A DNA stretch of 64,000 nt from Rothia sp. (in: high G+C Gram-positive bacteria) (GCA_030524105.1 JAUNHE010000003.1:1-64000); one strand, 5' to 3'; numbered from the stretch's first letter, positions 32,705 through 42,747 are shown. Notes: generated by a model not told the origin, from the letters alone. A program made the numbers and translations.

Positions 32705-33496
32705 ATGTTCGCTGAAGAGCGTCGCGCTGAAATCGCTAAACTTGTAGCGTCTGCTCGTAGAGTAAACGGCGCTGAGTTGGCGCGCCGGTATGAGGTGACC
32801 ATGGAGACGGTTCGCCGGGATCTTGCTGCCTTAGAAATCGAAGGCAAATTGCGGCGGGTTCACGGCGGCGCGGTTACTATTGAGCAGTCAACCTCGGTGG
32901 AATCCTCTATTGCCTTACGGCAAAACATGAATACGCCCGAAAAGCAGCGCATAGCCTTGAAGGCTTATGAACTGTTGCGTGATTCGGATGTTGGGGCAGT
33001 TGTTCTGGATGCTGGCAGCACTATTGAAATTCTTGCCGACCGCATTGCGGCAGATAATTTTAGTCTTAAATCTGGGGCGGATCGGCTCATTATTACCCAC
33101 GCCCTCCACATTGCCGTCAAGCTAGCCGAGGCGGACGGAGTTGCCCTAGATCTCGTGGGCGGTCAAGTACGAAAGATGACCTGGGCTGCGGTGGGTGCTC
33201 AGGCGGCCGAGCATTTTGCTAAAATCCGGCCAGATATAGCTTTTATCGGTGTCAACGGGATTGATGCTGAATTTGGACTCAGCACTCCCGGCTTAAATGA
33301 AGCAATTGTTAAGACGGCAATCGTTAAATCTGCCCGTCGGGTTGTTCTTTTGTGCGATTCAGCTAAATTTGCACGTGAGTCCTTAGTTCGTTTTGCCGGG
33401 CTAGATGATGTAGACACCTTGATAACGGATAAAGCGCCCGAAGGTGATCTCGCTGTGGCGCTAGAAGAATCTAATGTAGAGGTGCTCATCGCATGA
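32705..33496 (+). CDS. DeoR-family regulator of the fructose PTS cluster
   Basis: A 263-residue DeoR-type repressor. The N-terminal helix-turn-helix is NGAELARRYEVTMETVRRDL, followed by the family hallmark RRVHGGAV (residues 54-61). The C-terminal sugar-phosphate sensor domain has VVLDAGSTIEILAD, GGQVRKMTWAAVG and FIGVNGID with CDSAKFARESLVRF near the end. Members next to fruK and fruA usually repress them and are released by fructose 1-phosphate. The gene ends with ATGA overlap into fruK. ATG 32705 follows AAGGTGA. It probably also controls its own promoter, where two direct repeats lie. Confidence 0.88.
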   Translation: MFAEERRAEIAKLVASARRVNGAELARRYEVTMETVRRDLAALEIEGKLRRVHGGAVTIEQSTSVESSIALRQNMNTPEKQRIALKAYELLRDSDVGAVVLDAGSTIEILADRIAADNFSLKSGADRLIITHALHIAVKLAEADGVALDLVGGQVRKMTWAAVGAQAAEHFAKIRPDIAFIGVNGIDAEFGLSTPGLNEAIVKTAIVKSARRVVLLCDSAKFARESLVRFAGLDDVDTLITDKAPEGDLAVALEESNVEVLIA

Positions 33497-34455
33497 TTGT
33501 TACCTTAACGGCTAATCCCAGTATGGACCGAACGGTTGAACTGCCCGGCGAGTTTAAGCGCGGTACAGTGATTCGTGCCGAGCGGGCTGTGCTGGATCCC
33601 GGGGGAAAGGGCGTCAATATTGCTCGGGCCCTTAAGGTTTCTGGATTTGATACGGTTGCTGTTTTGCCCGGTGATGACGATGATCCAGTGCTTGCTAGCC
33701 TGCGTGAAGAAGGCGTCAAATTTAGTAATATGCCCATTGGCTCACCTATTCGTTCCAATATTACGGTGGTAGAGGGCGATGGAACGACCACTAAACTTAA
33801 TGCTCCCGGTGAGCCCCTTAACGATGTGGCTCAGCAGGAGCTTACTCGCCTGCTTATTCAGGAGACCAAGGGTGCTTCCTGGCTGGTGCTGGCCGGCTCC
33901 TTGCCCCTGGGCGTTCCCAGCGACTACTACTCGGTTGTGGGCCGGGCTATCCGTGAGGCTCAGGCTGGCGACGCCCCCCGCATTGCTGTAGACACTTCTG
34001 GCTACGCACTGCGGGATGCTGTTAATGGGCAGGACGGGATGCCTAACTTGATCAAACCAAATTCAGAAGAGCTGGCTGAATTGGTCGGTCATTCGGATTC
34101 TTGGAGAGAGCTTGAGGGTAATATTGAGCTAACTGCGCAGACTGCCCGCCAACTAGTGGACCGAGGCATATCCACTGTTTTGGCTACGTTGGGTGGCGGG
34201 GGCGCAGTACTGGTAACCGCGGATGGCGCATGGCATGCACAGCATTCGCCTGTCAAGGTAAGGAGCACCGTAGGGGCTGGGGACTGTTCTTTGGCAGGCT
34301 ATCTGATTGCCAATGAGCAGGGCAAGTCTCCACAAGAATGCCTTATTCAGGCTGTTGCGCACGGTTCTGCTGCCGCCGCACTTCCAGGTACTCAAGTTCC
34401 TGTGTTAGAGAAAACCAGCCCTGAGTCGGTCACTTTAACAGAACTGAGTTTATAA
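33493..34455 (+). CDS. fruK: 1-phosphofructokinase
   Basis: A 320-residue PfkB-family kinase that phosphorylates fructose 1-phosphate, the product of EIIFru, to fructose 1,6-bisphosphate. Motifs: LTANPSMDRTVELPG at the N terminus, GGKGVNIARALKV (PfkB signature 1), KPNSEELAEL and the catalytic base in STVGAGDCSLAGYL (signature 2). The gene overlaps the regulator by four bases and is followed after 118 bases by the EII gene. It converts what the adjacent transporter imports. Confidence 0.92.
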   Translation: MIVTLTANPSMDRTVELPGEFKRGTVIRAERAVLDPGGKGVNIARALKVSGFDTVAVLPGDDDDPVLASLREEGVKFSNMPIGSPIRSNITVVEGDGTTTKLNAPGEPLNDVAQQELTRLLIQETKGASWLVLAGSLPLGVPSDYYSVVGRAIREAQAGDAPRIAVDTSGYALRDAVNGQDGMPNLIKPNSEELAELVGHSDSWRELEGNIELTAQTARQLVDRGISTVLATLGGGGAVLVTADGAWHAQHSPVKVRSTVGAGDCSLAGYLIANEQGKSPQECLIQAVAHGSAAAALPGTQVPVLEKTSPESVTLTELSL

Positions 34456-34573
34456 GAAAGATTGTCTACACAAGCACGCAAACGCACATGACTAACTGGA
34501 TGGGTGACTTGCTCACGCTGGGGGGTAGGTTATGGGAAATGTGCAAGACATTCCTTTAGAGAGAGGAACGAGC

Positions 34574-36610
34574 ATGTCTGCTCTTTTTACTGCGGACTTC
34601 GTAAGCCTAGATAAGAATCTAGGTGACTCGCGGTTTGATGTTATTAAGCATCTGGCGCAGATTGTAACCCAAACTGGACGGGCCACGAGCTTTGAGGAGC
34701 TTTATAGCGCCGCCGAAGCACGTGAAGCAAAAACAGATACCGGCATCGTGGGTGGCGTGGCTATCCCGCACTGCCGGTCAGCTGCGGTACAAGAGCCAAC
34801 CTTGGTGATGGCCCGCCCCAATCCTGCCGTTGACTTTGGCTCAAAGGACGGCCCGGCCGATTTGATCTTCTTTATTGCAGCTCCCGATGGCGCTGATAAA
34901 GATCACTTGAAGGTGCTTTCTACCCTAGCGCGGTCCTTGATGAAGAAGAGCTTTACCGCCTCCTTACGTCAGGCTAAGACAGCTGAAGAGGTTGTCACTC
35001 TAGTTAATTCTGCCTTGGGTCTCAAAGACGGCCATATGCCTAAGACCGGTGGGATGGCACAGGTGGATCCAGCTCCCGCACCAGCTGCTTCTGTTAAGGT
35101 AGACCCTGCCCTCCAGGCTAAGCCGGGTAAGCGTAAAAAAATTGTTGCTGTCACCTCCTGCCCCACCGGTATTGCCCACACCTATATGGCAGCAGACGGC
35201 CTCAAGTATGCAGCAGAAGAGCTGGGCTACGATTTCAAGGTTGAGCCTCAGGGTTCTTCTGGTGGCGAGAAGCTCACTGCTGCCGATATTGCAGAAGCCG
35301 ATGCTGTTGTTTTTGCCGTGGGGGTTCCGGTACGGGATCGCGGACGTTTTGCCGGCAAGCCCTATGTAGAATCTGCCGTTAAACGCGGTATCGATGAGCC
35401 TAAAGAAATGATTGAAGAGGCTTTGGCTGAGGCCGAAAATCCGCAGGGTAAGCGGGTTGCTGCCGGGTCGGGCTCCAGCGAAGAGGAAGCTGGCGGTGCG
35501 CCACAAAACTGGGGGAGCCATATCTATAAGGCTTTGATGACCGGTGTCTCCTACATGATTCCTTTTGTGGCTGCGGGCGGTATTATCGTTGCCTTGGGCT
35601 TCATGCTGCAAGCCATGACGGTTCAGAACCTGGGTGAGGTTGATCCAGAAGCCATTTTGACAGGAGCATCTCTCTTTAATCTGGGCGATACTCCGCTGAG
35701 CCTCTACCTGGGGGCAGCCTTGCAGACCATCGGTGGTTTTGGCCTGCAACTGATGGTTCCCGCCCTATCTGCCTACATTGCCTACGGTATCGCCCAGCGC
35801 CCGGGTATTGCTCCCGGATTTATTTCTGGACAAGTCGCTATTTTGGCAGGTGCCGGTTTTATTGGTGGTATTGCCAGTGGTCTGCTGGCCGGTCTTTGCG
35901 CCTACTGGTTGTCCCTGCCCAAGATGCCGCGCTGGTTGGCTTCGATGATGCCTGTGGTTATTACTCCTTTGCTGGCTACCCTGTTCTCCAGCGGCCTCAT
36001 TTTCTTTGTCCTGGGTGGTCCAATCGCCTGGGTCATGGAAGGTTTACAGAACTGGCTTAACAGTATGTCCGGCAGTTCAGCTGTGCTCTTAGGCCTCATT
36101 ATGGGCGCCATGATGGGCTTTGACCTTGGTGGGCCTGTCAACAAGGCTGCCTACCTCTTTGCTACGGCGGGTCTGTCTGCTGGAACCGAAGCGAGCCAGC
36201 AGGTTATGGCAGCGGTTATGGTTGCCGGTATGATTCCTCCTTTGGCTATGGCCTTGGCTACGACAGTTCGGCCTAAGCTTTTCTCTGAGCCGGAGCGCGA
36301 GAACGGTAAGGCTGCCTGGTTGCTGGGTGCCTCCTTTATTTCTGAGGGAGCTATTCCCTTTGCTACGGCTGACCCATTGCGTGTTATTCCCTCGTCGATG
36401 ATTGGTGCTGCTGTTGCCGGTGCAATTTCAATGGGTGCAGGGGTTGCTTCTCCTGCTCCTCACGGTGGTATTTGGGTTATTGCTTTGATGAGCGGCTGGC
36501 CTATGTTCCTGCTGGCTATTCTGCTAGGAACCGTTGTCAGCGCTTTGATTTATATTGTCCTCAAATCTGTGACTATTGTGAACGCCGACAAGGCGAAATC
36601 GGCAGCCTGA
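34574..36610 (+). CDS. fruA: PTS fructose transporter subunit IIABC
   Basis: A 678-residue fused PTS enzyme II that imports and phosphorylates fructose. Order: IIA (about 1-150; phosphorylated H66 in GVAIPHCRSA), a Pro/Ala linker, IIB (about 188-285; phosphocysteine C196 in VTSCPTGIAHTYMAA) and IIC (about 325-670, eight or more membrane spans, with GAGFIGGIASGLLAG and the substrate motif LGGPVNKAAY). I prefer ATG 34574, seven bases after GAGAGGAA, to the in-frame ATG at 34532, which adds 14 residues without similarity. Phosphate would come from the EI and HPr encoded next. Confidence 0.92.
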   Translation: MSALFTADFVSLDKNLGDSRFDVIKHLAQIVTQTGRATSFEELYSAAEAREAKTDTGIVGGVAIPHCRSAAVQEPTLVMARPNPAVDFGSKDGPADLIFFIAAPDGADKDHLKVLSTLARSLMKKSFTASLRQAKTAEEVVTLVNSALGLKDGHMPKTGGMAQVDPAPAPAASVKVDPALQAKPGKRKKIVAVTSCPTGIAHTYMAADGLKYAAEELGYDFKVEPQGSSGGEKLTAADIAEADAVVFAVGVPVRDRGRFAGKPYVESAVKRGIDEPKEMIEEALAEAENPQGKRVAAGSGSSEEEAGGAPQNWGSHIYKALMTGVSYMIPFVAAGGIIVALGFMLQAMTVQNLGEVDPEAILTGASLFNLGDTPLSLYLGAALQTIGGFGLQLMVPALSAYIAYGIAQRPGIAPGFISGQVAILAGAGFIGGIASGLLAGLCAYWLSLPKMPRWLASMMPVVITPLLATLFSSGLIFFVLGGPIAWVMEGLQNWLNSMSGSSAVLLGLIMGAMMGFDLGGPVNKAAYLFATAGLSAGTEASQQVMAAVMVAGMIPPLAMALATTVRPKLFSEPERENGKAAWLLGASFISEGAIPFATADPLRVIPSSMIGAAVAGAISMGAGVASPAPHGGIWVIALMSGWPMFLLAILLGTVVSALIYIVLKSVTIVNADKAKSAA

Positions 36611-36672
36611 ATCGCGGTATTATTGCCAGTGAATGACACGTTCCCTATATTTCAGAGCGAGTAGGAAATTCA

Positions 36673-38370
36673 ATGACTACCTATAAAGGCGTTGGCGTCT
36701 ATGCTGGCCGTGTTATCGGTGAAGTAATTCAGATGCCAGAGCCAATTCAGGAACCTAAGGCTGGACTTAAACTAGCTGAGGGTCAGGATCCCCAGGAGCA
36801 AGCGGATCGTATTCAGGCTGCTGCTGAAGCTGTCAAGGCAGATCTGCTAGAACGGGCAGAAAATGCCAGCCGAGATGGCAAGGCCGTGCTTAAGTCAACC
36901 TCGCAAATGGCTACTGACCGGGCCCTGATTAAGGGTGCCCGCAAGCTGGTGGAGAAGCAGGGGCTGGCGCCGGAGCGGGCTATCTGGGAGGCGGCTAGCG
37001 ATTTTGCCCAGCAGATGGAAGCTTTGGGCGGTTACATGGCAGAACGGGTGACCGACATCCACGACGTGCGTGCCCGTATTGTTGCCCAGCTGACCGGCCA
37101 GCAGGCTCCCGGTATTCCGGTTTCTGATCAGCCCTTTATCTTAACGGCGGTTGATCTTGCTCCGGCAGATACTGCCACCCTCAATCCTGAACAAGTTATC
37201 GCTCTGATCACTTCAGACGGCGGCCCCCAGGCTCATACGGCTATTTTGGCTCGTGGGCTTGGGCTGCCGGCTGTGGTTGCCGCAAAAGGTGTAACGGAAA
37301 TTCCTAATGGAACCAGAATTTACGTTGATTCCAATGAGGGTTTGATTGATACCGAGCCCAGTGCAGAGCAAGAGCAAGCTGCGGTTAAGTATGCCCAGCG
37401 TAAGCCTCTACCAGCCTTTGATGGGCACGGCGTTCTTGCTGACGGCAGTTCCGTACCTCTCTATGCAAATGTTGGTGACGGTAAATCTGCAGAAAAAGCT
37501 GCAAGCTTGCAGGCTGAAGGCGTAGGGCTCTTGCGCACTGAATTTGGCTTTTTAGGTAATGATGCTGAGCCTTCTGTGGAGACTCAGGCTGAAACCTATA
37601 AGGCCGTCTTTGATGCTTTCCCTGGCCAGCATATTGTGGTTCGTACCTTGGATGCCGGTGCCGACAAACCCTTACCCTTCCTCAATGTTAAAGAAGAAGA
37701 AAACCCCGCACTGGGTGTGCGCGGTTTTAGAACGGACTGGACCGTGCCGGGTGTTCTTACCCGTCAGCTACAAGCTATCAAGAAGGCTGCTGAGGGATCC
37801 CAGGCGGATATCTGGGTCATGGCACCCATGATTTCGACAACCTCAGAAGCCCGCAATTTTAAGAACATGCTGGATGAGGTTGGTCTAGATACTCACGGGG
37901 TCATGGTAGAAACTCCGGCTGCTGCAGTTAATGCAGAGGCCATCTTGGGGGAAGTGGACTTTGTATCCATTGGTACCAATGACCTCACCCAGTACACCAT
38001 GGCTGCTGATCGTCTCTTGGGTGACTTAGCCCATTTGAACAATCCTTGGCAGCCAGCTGTATTAAAGATGATTAAGTTGACCGTAGAGGGTGCGCAACGT
38101 GCATCGGTCAAACACGGAACAAAAAAGTTTGTGTCAGTATGTGGTGAAGCGGCGGCCGATCCCGCACTGGCCGTAGTGCTTGTTGGCTTGGGTGTAGATA
38201 CCCTATCGATGAATGCCGGTGCTATTGCCGCTGTCTCAGCGGTCTTAAAGTCGGTGAGCCGGGAGAAGGCTCAGCAGATTGCTGTTAAAGCCCTCTCTCA
38301 GATTTCATCGGCAGAGGCAAAAGCGGCAGCACGAGAGGACCTCCCGGTCCTGGACGAATTGGGATTGTGA
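36673..38370 (+). CDS. ptsI: PTS enzyme I (phosphoenolpyruvate-protein phosphotransferase)
   Basis: A 565-residue EI, the common first step of all PTS uptake: it takes phosphate from PEP onto a histidine and passes it to HPr. The phosphorylated histidine is H188 in GGPQAHTAILARGLGLPAVV. The PEP-binding barrel shows GVGLLRTEFGFLG, VVRTLDAGADKPLPF and VSIGTNDLTQYTMAADR, with the catalytic cysteine in VSVCGEAAADP. The start is ATG 36673 after AGTAGGAAA. It lies 62 bases after fruA and 105 bases before ptsH, without a terminator-like hairpin between, so one long transcript is plausible. Confidence 0.94.
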   Translation: MTTYKGVGVYAGRVIGEVIQMPEPIQEPKAGLKLAEGQDPQEQADRIQAAAEAVKADLLERAENASRDGKAVLKSTSQMATDRALIKGARKLVEKQGLAPERAIWEAASDFAQQMEALGGYMAERVTDIHDVRARIVAQLTGQQAPGIPVSDQPFILTAVDLAPADTATLNPEQVIALITSDGGPQAHTAILARGLGLPAVVAAKGVTEIPNGTRIYVDSNEGLIDTEPSAEQEQAAVKYAQRKPLPAFDGHGVLADGSSVPLYANVGDGKSAEKAASLQAEGVGLLRTEFGFLGNDAEPSVETQAETYKAVFDAFPGQHIVVRTLDAGADKPLPFLNVKEEENPALGVRGFRTDWTVPGVLTRQLQAIKKAAEGSQADIWVMAPMISTTSEARNFKNMLDEVGLDTHGVMVETPAAAVNAEAILGEVDFVSIGTNDLTQYTMAADRLLGDLAHLNNPWQPAVLKMIKLTVEGAQRASVKHGTKKFVSVCGEAAADPALAVVLVGLGVDTLSMNAGAIAAVSAVLKSVSREKAQQIAVKALSQISSAEAKAAAREDLPVLDELGL

Positions 38371-38475
38371 GCTACAGCCAATTCGTTGAGTTTGGATCGC
38401 AAACAAACCCAACCTGATCTAGACTCATAGTAGGAAGACACCTTTTTCGCACTCAAAAATTACTAGGAGAGTATT

Positions 38476-38754
38476 ATGGCAGAACGTATTGCCACTATTG
38501 CAAGCCGCGTAGGTTTGCACGCACGTCCGGCAGCTATCTTTGCTGAGGCCGCTGGTGACCTGCCTGTGGAAGTAACTATTGCAGCGGAAGGTGAGCCGGC
38601 AGATGAGGCAATGGACGCAGCTTCCATTCTTTCTCTGATGTCTCTGGGGGCAAAGCACGGTGACCGCGTGGTACTTCGTGCTGAGGGTGAAGGTGCCGAT
38701 GAAGCCCTGGAAACCCTGGTAAAGATTCTTGAGACCGACCACGACGCTGAATAA
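38476..38754 (+). CDS. ptsH: PTS phosphocarrier protein HPr
   Basis: A 92-residue HPr. The phosphorylated histidine is H15 in VGLHARPAAIFAEAA. The region of the regulatory serine reads AASILSLMSLGAKHGD, so the Ser is present, although in most actinobacteria no HPr kinase acts on it. ATG 38476 follows AGGAGAG. It is the last gene of the fructose cluster; a 13-bp terminator lies 28 bases after the stop. Confidence 0.95.
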   Translation: MAERIATIASRVGLHARPAAIFAEAAGDLPVEVTIAAEGEPADEAMDAASILSLMSLGAKHGDRVVLRAEGEGADEALETLVKILETDHDAE

Positions 38755-38781
38755 TTTAGTTTAGTTTCTAAAGGTACTGTG

Positions 38782-38820
38782 GCCTGCCCGCTTGTGTAGC
38801 AAGCGGGCAGGCTTGTTTGC
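38782..38820 (+). terminator. Terminator of the PTS cluster
   Basis: A perfect 13-bp stem, GCCTGCCCGCTTG (38782-38794) with CAAGCGGGCAGGC (38800-38812) and loop TGTAG, is followed by TTGTTTGC. The stem is among the strongest in the window. Confidence 0.85.
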
Positions 38821-38969
38821 TAGTTAAGGTTGTCCGTTCTCTTGTGGGCAAGAGGCTGCTTGAGCCTTGAGTCACCCCGGGTCAGCTGTAAAGAGTGGAT
38901 TGAGATAGCTAAACTTGTAGATGACAAATCTAGCTAGCGTCTTGGGGCGCGTAGGGGAAGTAGAGGCTC

Positions 38970-40070
38970 TTGCGAGAATTTAAAGCACGTTTTGCCAGCA
39001 ACCAGGAGATTGCCCATTGGGATGAACACGTTATTGCTAACCCTAATGGCGGAAACCTGCTGCAGTCGGCCTCCTTTGCTGGGGTAAAAGCCAAGTACGG
39101 TTGGAAGCCGCTGTACCTTGTCTATGAGGGTAATACCGAACGTGACGGGGTTCAGCAGCCTATGACTAGTTACAATCTGGTGCTTGAGAAGCGGGTCCCT
39201 CTGCTGGGCAAGGTTTGGTACATGATTAAAGGGCCTGATGTCTACAGTGTTGAAGATATCCCCGCCATTCTTGCTGCTCATAAAGCCCTTATTGAGCGGG
39301 AGAAACTGGGCGTATTTTTGGTCAAGATTGAACCGGATATTGTAGCCGATGAGCAGGCTCGTGCTCTTTTAACCAAGGCTGGTCTTGTTAAGTCCTGGAA
39401 CATTCAGCCCAACGATTCCACCGCAATTTTAGATACAGATAAGACTGAGGACGAGGTCCTTAAATCCTTGCACTCACGGGGTCGTAACGCGGTGCGCCGT
39501 TCTGCCCGAGAAGGCTGCCAGGTGGAGAGGGTGGAACTGAGCGAGCAGAATATGCAAGCCATGTACGCCCTAATGGATACGGTGGGGCAGGGCAACGCTC
39601 AGGTGCATCTTCGCTCCTACGATTACTACCGGGACTTTTGGACCAGCTTTGCCCAGGCCGGCCAAGGGCGGCTCTACTTTACCTATGAGGATGGCCAGCC
39701 TTCGGTAGGCGCCTACGTCATTAATTACGGGCAAAAAGGTACCTACAAGGACGGCGGCTCTAAGCCGCGGCGTAAACAGTACGGCGACTCCCACCAGGTG
39801 CAGTGGCGGGCCTTGACCGATCTGATGAAGGAGCAGGGTATAAAAACCTATGATTTCTGCGGCACTCCTCCCAGCGATCAGCTTAAAAACAAGGACCACC
39901 ACCATTACGGGTTAGGTCTTTTTAAAACGTCCTTTACTAAAACGGTTATTGATTATGTGGGTGTGTGGGATCATGTTTTGCAGCCACACAAGTATAAAAT
40001 ATGGAATCAGTTTGCAGAGAAAGTAATGAGAGGGTTGTGGGTTCGTAAAACTGGACAGCCTTTTTACTAA
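38970..40070 (+). CDS. FemX-like peptidoglycan bridge aminoacyltransferase
   Basis: A 366-residue member of the FemABX family with two GNAT-like domains, which add amino acids from aminoacyl-tRNA to the lysine side chain of lipid II. It shows QSASFAGVKAKYGWKPLYL, IKGPDVYSVED, the HSRGRNAVRRSAREG block with WNIQPNDSTAILD, YTNYG-like VINYGQKGTYKDGGSKP and the late YDFCGTPP and GLGLFKTSF motifs. The start is TTG 38970, after GGGGAAG and AGAGG. Its presence suits an L-Lys-type peptidoglycan with an interpeptide bridge, as in Micrococcaceae. It stands alone, so the full bridge would need further Fem enzymes elsewhere. Confidence 0.85.
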   Translation: MREFKARFASNQEIAHWDEHVIANPNGGNLLQSASFAGVKAKYGWKPLYLVYEGNTERDGVQQPMTSYNLVLEKRVPLLGKVWYMIKGPDVYSVEDIPAILAAHKALIEREKLGVFLVKIEPDIVADEQARALLTKAGLVKSWNIQPNDSTAILDTDKTEDEVLKSLHSRGRNAVRRSAREGCQVERVELSEQNMQAMYALMDTVGQGNAQVHLRSYDYYRDFWTSFAQAGQGRLYFTYEDGQPSVGAYVINYGQKGTYKDGGSKPRRKQYGDSHQVQWRALTDLMKEQGIKTYDFCGTPPSDQLKNKDHHHYGLGLFKTSFTKTVIDYVGVWDHVLQPHKYKIWNQFAEKVMRGLWVRKTGQPFY

Positions 40071-40181
40071 AAACTTTTAGCTGCGGTTCATACAGATTTT
40101 TTACCATGGGGCGGGAAGGTCCTTGGGGTAAGACGGCCTTGCGCAGCCGTCCTACTTGTCTCTAGTTAGATGGGGGGCACT

Positions 40182-42035
40182 GTGGCTAAATCGGATTATG
40201 ACTCTGAGAGTGGCTCTTATCCCTCTGCTCTCACCGGGCAAGCTCCGCAGCCGGGTGCTTTTAGCAGCAGTGCTTTTGAGCTGAGTTCTGGGGATTCCCT
40301 GCTGCTTGGAGGCGAGCCTAAGTCTGCCTTTTCCCAGCCGGGCTCCGGCTTGGGCCTGCCCATAGTTTCTTTAGACCAGGTGCGGGATCCGCAACTGCGG
40401 CAGTCTCTAACCCAGGCAGAGCCTCTTAGCCCCCAGCAGCCCAGTTACCCTTCGGCGGAGCCTACCGGGGTGCTGCCTCCTTTAGGGGAGCAGGTCCTTA
40501 AACCTGCTCCTGCCGGTAGGGTCAAATCGTCCATCAAGTCTTTTGTGCAGGCGGACCAGTCTTTAACAAAGCCAATGCGGGGTTTGGCCAGGCTCTCCCA
40601 GCGCCAGTTTGCTTTTTCGCAGCAGGGTAAGGCTAGGCAAAACTACCTTCGGGAGAAGGAGCAGGCCAGAGAGATTCTCAATTTTACCTTGCGGCTGGCA
40701 GAGACTATGTTTCACTACGGTGCCGATACGGTTGATGTTGATTCGGCTATCGTCTCGATCTGTGCCGCCTACGGCCTTGATGACGTTGAGGTAGATATTA
40801 CTAATCAGTCGGTGCTCATTAACTATGTGTCCGATATTGACCGGGTGGACGAAACCACCCGGCTGCTTAACCTTGGATCTGCCCATGCTGCGCAGGAACC
40901 CAAGGAGGAGAGGTTTAGCCACACGGTTATGCGGGTGGTGAGATCTTGGTCCGATAATTACGCTGCTCTTGCCGATATTTATAAGCTGATCCATGACATT
41001 ACTGCCCAGGGCCTGAGTAGGTCTAAAGCAGAACGCCGGCTCAAAAAAATTAATAGGGCCAAAAAAGCTTACTCACCCTTGGTGCTTATGCTGGCTAATA
41101 TTGCCACTGCCAGTTTTTTGACCATAGCTTTGGGGGGTTCGCTGGCGGCCGCCCTGGCTGCTGGCCTGGTGTTTTTAGCTATTCATTGTGTGAATCAGCT
41201 GCTGGTGCGCCTGAGCATGCCTAACTTCTTTACGATGGCTGCCGGTGCTGGAGTGGTAACCTTTGCGGCAATTTATTTGTCGGATGACACCGCTATTTTT
41301 TCTGATTTAGGGGCCCAGGTTGCCGCCCCCCATATTGTTGCAGCTGGTTTAATTATGCTGCTGCCTACCTCCCGCCTGGTTTCTGCAGTGCAGGATGCCC
41401 TCAACGGGTTTCCTTTGACAGCGGCCGGTAAGTTAGTTTCCACGGGAATGTCTTTTTTGGGTATTGTGGTGGGCTTGGCCTCGGCGGTGGCGGTGCTGTC
41501 GGTTATTGGTACGGCAGAGTTGCATATCGAAGATACGGTTTTTGACCCACCCAATATATGGGTGAACTATATTTTTATGGTTTTGGCCAGTCTTACTATC
41601 GCCATGACCACCCATGCTCGTTGGTCAACTCTGCTGTGGGTTGCCCTGATCTCATCCTGCGGTATCTGGGCTTATAATCTCTTTACCATGGCCTTTGGGG
41701 CCGGCGCCGGCCGGGCTAATACGGCTATTGCCGCTTTGCTTATTGGCCTTGTAAGCACCTATCTGGCTTATCGCCTGCACGCTCCTGCAGCAATTTTTTA
41801 TGTTCCTGCCCTGACTTTCTTGCTGCCGGGCCTCTCAGTTTTCCGGGGTTTGTACATGTTTACGGTAGAAACAAATACCGGGGCAGGGGTGCCGGGCATG
41901 ATATCTGCGGTTGCCATTATTGTTTCTATGGCCTCCGGGGTGGTTTTGGGCAGCTACCTTATGCAGTATTTTATTCAGCGTTTTCTCCTCACTGAGCAGC
42001 AGGACTATGCTGCCGGCCAGCCCTTGGATCGTTAA
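40182..42035 (+). CDS. ThrE-type threonine/serine exporter
   Basis: A protein of about 617 residues with the fused ThrE architecture: a polar N terminus of about 150 residues, a DUF1212-type domain (FTLRLAETMFHYGADTVDVDSAI and DVEVDITNQSVLINYV) and about ten membrane spans, the last four forming the ThrE_2 part (ALTFLLPGLSVFRGLYMF). ThrE of Corynebacterium exports threonine and serine by the proton gradient. The start is GTG 40182 after GGGGGG or ATG 40170, which overlaps that purine run; I prefer GTG. The long N terminus, rich in Ser, Pro and Gln, has no recognisable motif. Confidence 0.85.
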   Translation: MAKSDYDSESGSYPSALTGQAPQPGAFSSSAFELSSGDSLLLGGEPKSAFSQPGSGLGLPIVSLDQVRDPQLRQSLTQAEPLSPQQPSYPSAEPTGVLPPLGEQVLKPAPAGRVKSSIKSFVQADQSLTKPMRGLARLSQRQFAFSQQGKARQNYLREKEQAREILNFTLRLAETMFHYGADTVDVDSAIVSICAAYGLDDVEVDITNQSVLINYVSDIDRVDETTRLLNLGSAHAAQEPKEERFSHTVMRVVRSWSDNYAALADIYKLIHDITAQGLSRSKAERRLKKINRAKKAYSPLVLMLANIATASFLTIALGGSLAAALAAGLVFLAIHCVNQLLVRLSMPNFFTMAAGAGVVTFAAIYLSDDTAIFSDLGAQVAAPHIVAAGLIMLLPTSRLVSAVQDALNGFPLTAAGKLVSTGMSFLGIVVGLASAVAVLSVIGTAELHIEDTVFDPPNIWVNYIFMVLASLTIAMTTHARWSTLLWVALISSCGIWAYNLFTMAFGAGAGRANTAIAALLIGLVSTYLAYRLHAPAAIFYVPALTFLLPGLSVFRGLYMFTVETNTGAGVPGMISAVAIIVSMASGVVLGSYLMQYFIQRFLLTEQQDYAAGQPLDR

Positions 42036-42057
42036 GGCTTCTTCGCTAGGGGCATTT

Positions 42058-42747
42058 TTAGGAGAGAGTCCAGTCTATAGCCTGGGCCCCCTGCTGGACT
42101 AAAAGACTGTTGGCCCGGGAGAAGGGGCGAGAGCCAAAGAAACCGCGCGATGCCGATAAGGGCGAGGGGTGGGGTGATTCAATGCAGGGATAAGCAGTCA
42201 GCAGCTTGCCGGTTTGACGGGCGTCCCGTCCCCAGAGGATAGCTACCAGCGGCTGCTTACGTTGCGCTAAAGCTTTAACGGCACAGGTGGTAATTTCTTC
42301 CCAGCCCTGGTTGCGGTGAGAGCCGGCCCGGCCGGCTTCTACACTGAGTACTCTGTTCAGAAGCATGACCCCCTGCCTGCTCCAGGCGGAAAGGTCACCG
42401 TGTGGGGGAGGCTTTAACCCTAGGTCGCTGCTTAATTCTCGGTAGATATTTTGTAGCGAACGGGGGATAGGCCGTACCTGTGGATGAACAGAAAAAGACA
42501 GGCCCATAGCGTGCCCGGGGGTGGGATAGGGATCCTGGCCGATGATGAGGACTTTGACCTGGCTCAAGGGCTCCTGGAAGGCTCGAAAGATGTCTTGGGA
42601 GGCCGGTAGGCTGCGTTTTCCGGCCCGGTGCTGATCTCGAAGAAAATTTCCCATAGCACGGATATTGGGTTCAACTGCTGCTAGGGCCTGAGCCCAGTCG
42701 GGGGCCATAATCTGGTCTAGGGGTTGAGCTGGCACAAGAAACCTCAC
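42058..42747 (-). CDS. ung: Uracil-DNA glycosylase
   Basis: A 229-residue family 1 glycosylase that removes uracil from DNA and starts base-excision repair. The water-activating D72 and uracil-capping Y74 lie in [16 protein letters not shown]; the catalytic histidine is H193 in the leucine-loop motif [21 protein letters not shown] (positions 193-213). The aromatic wall and Asn are in [13 protein letters not shown], where the usual LLLN(T/A)VLTV is slightly altered. It is transcribed leftward between two rightward genes. Start ATG 42747. Confidence 0.93.
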   Translation of the reverse strand: MRFLVPAQPLDQIMAPDWAQALAAVEPNIRAMGNFLRDQHRAGKRSLPASQDIFRAFQEPLSQVKVLIIGQDPYPTPGHAMGLSFSVHPQVRPIPRSLQNIYRELSSDLGLKPPPHGDLSAWSRQGVMLLNRVLSVEAGRAGSHRNQGWEEITTCAVKALAQRKQPLVAILWGRDARQTGKLLTAYPCIESPHPSPLSASRGFFGSRPFSRANSLLVQQGAQAIDWTLS

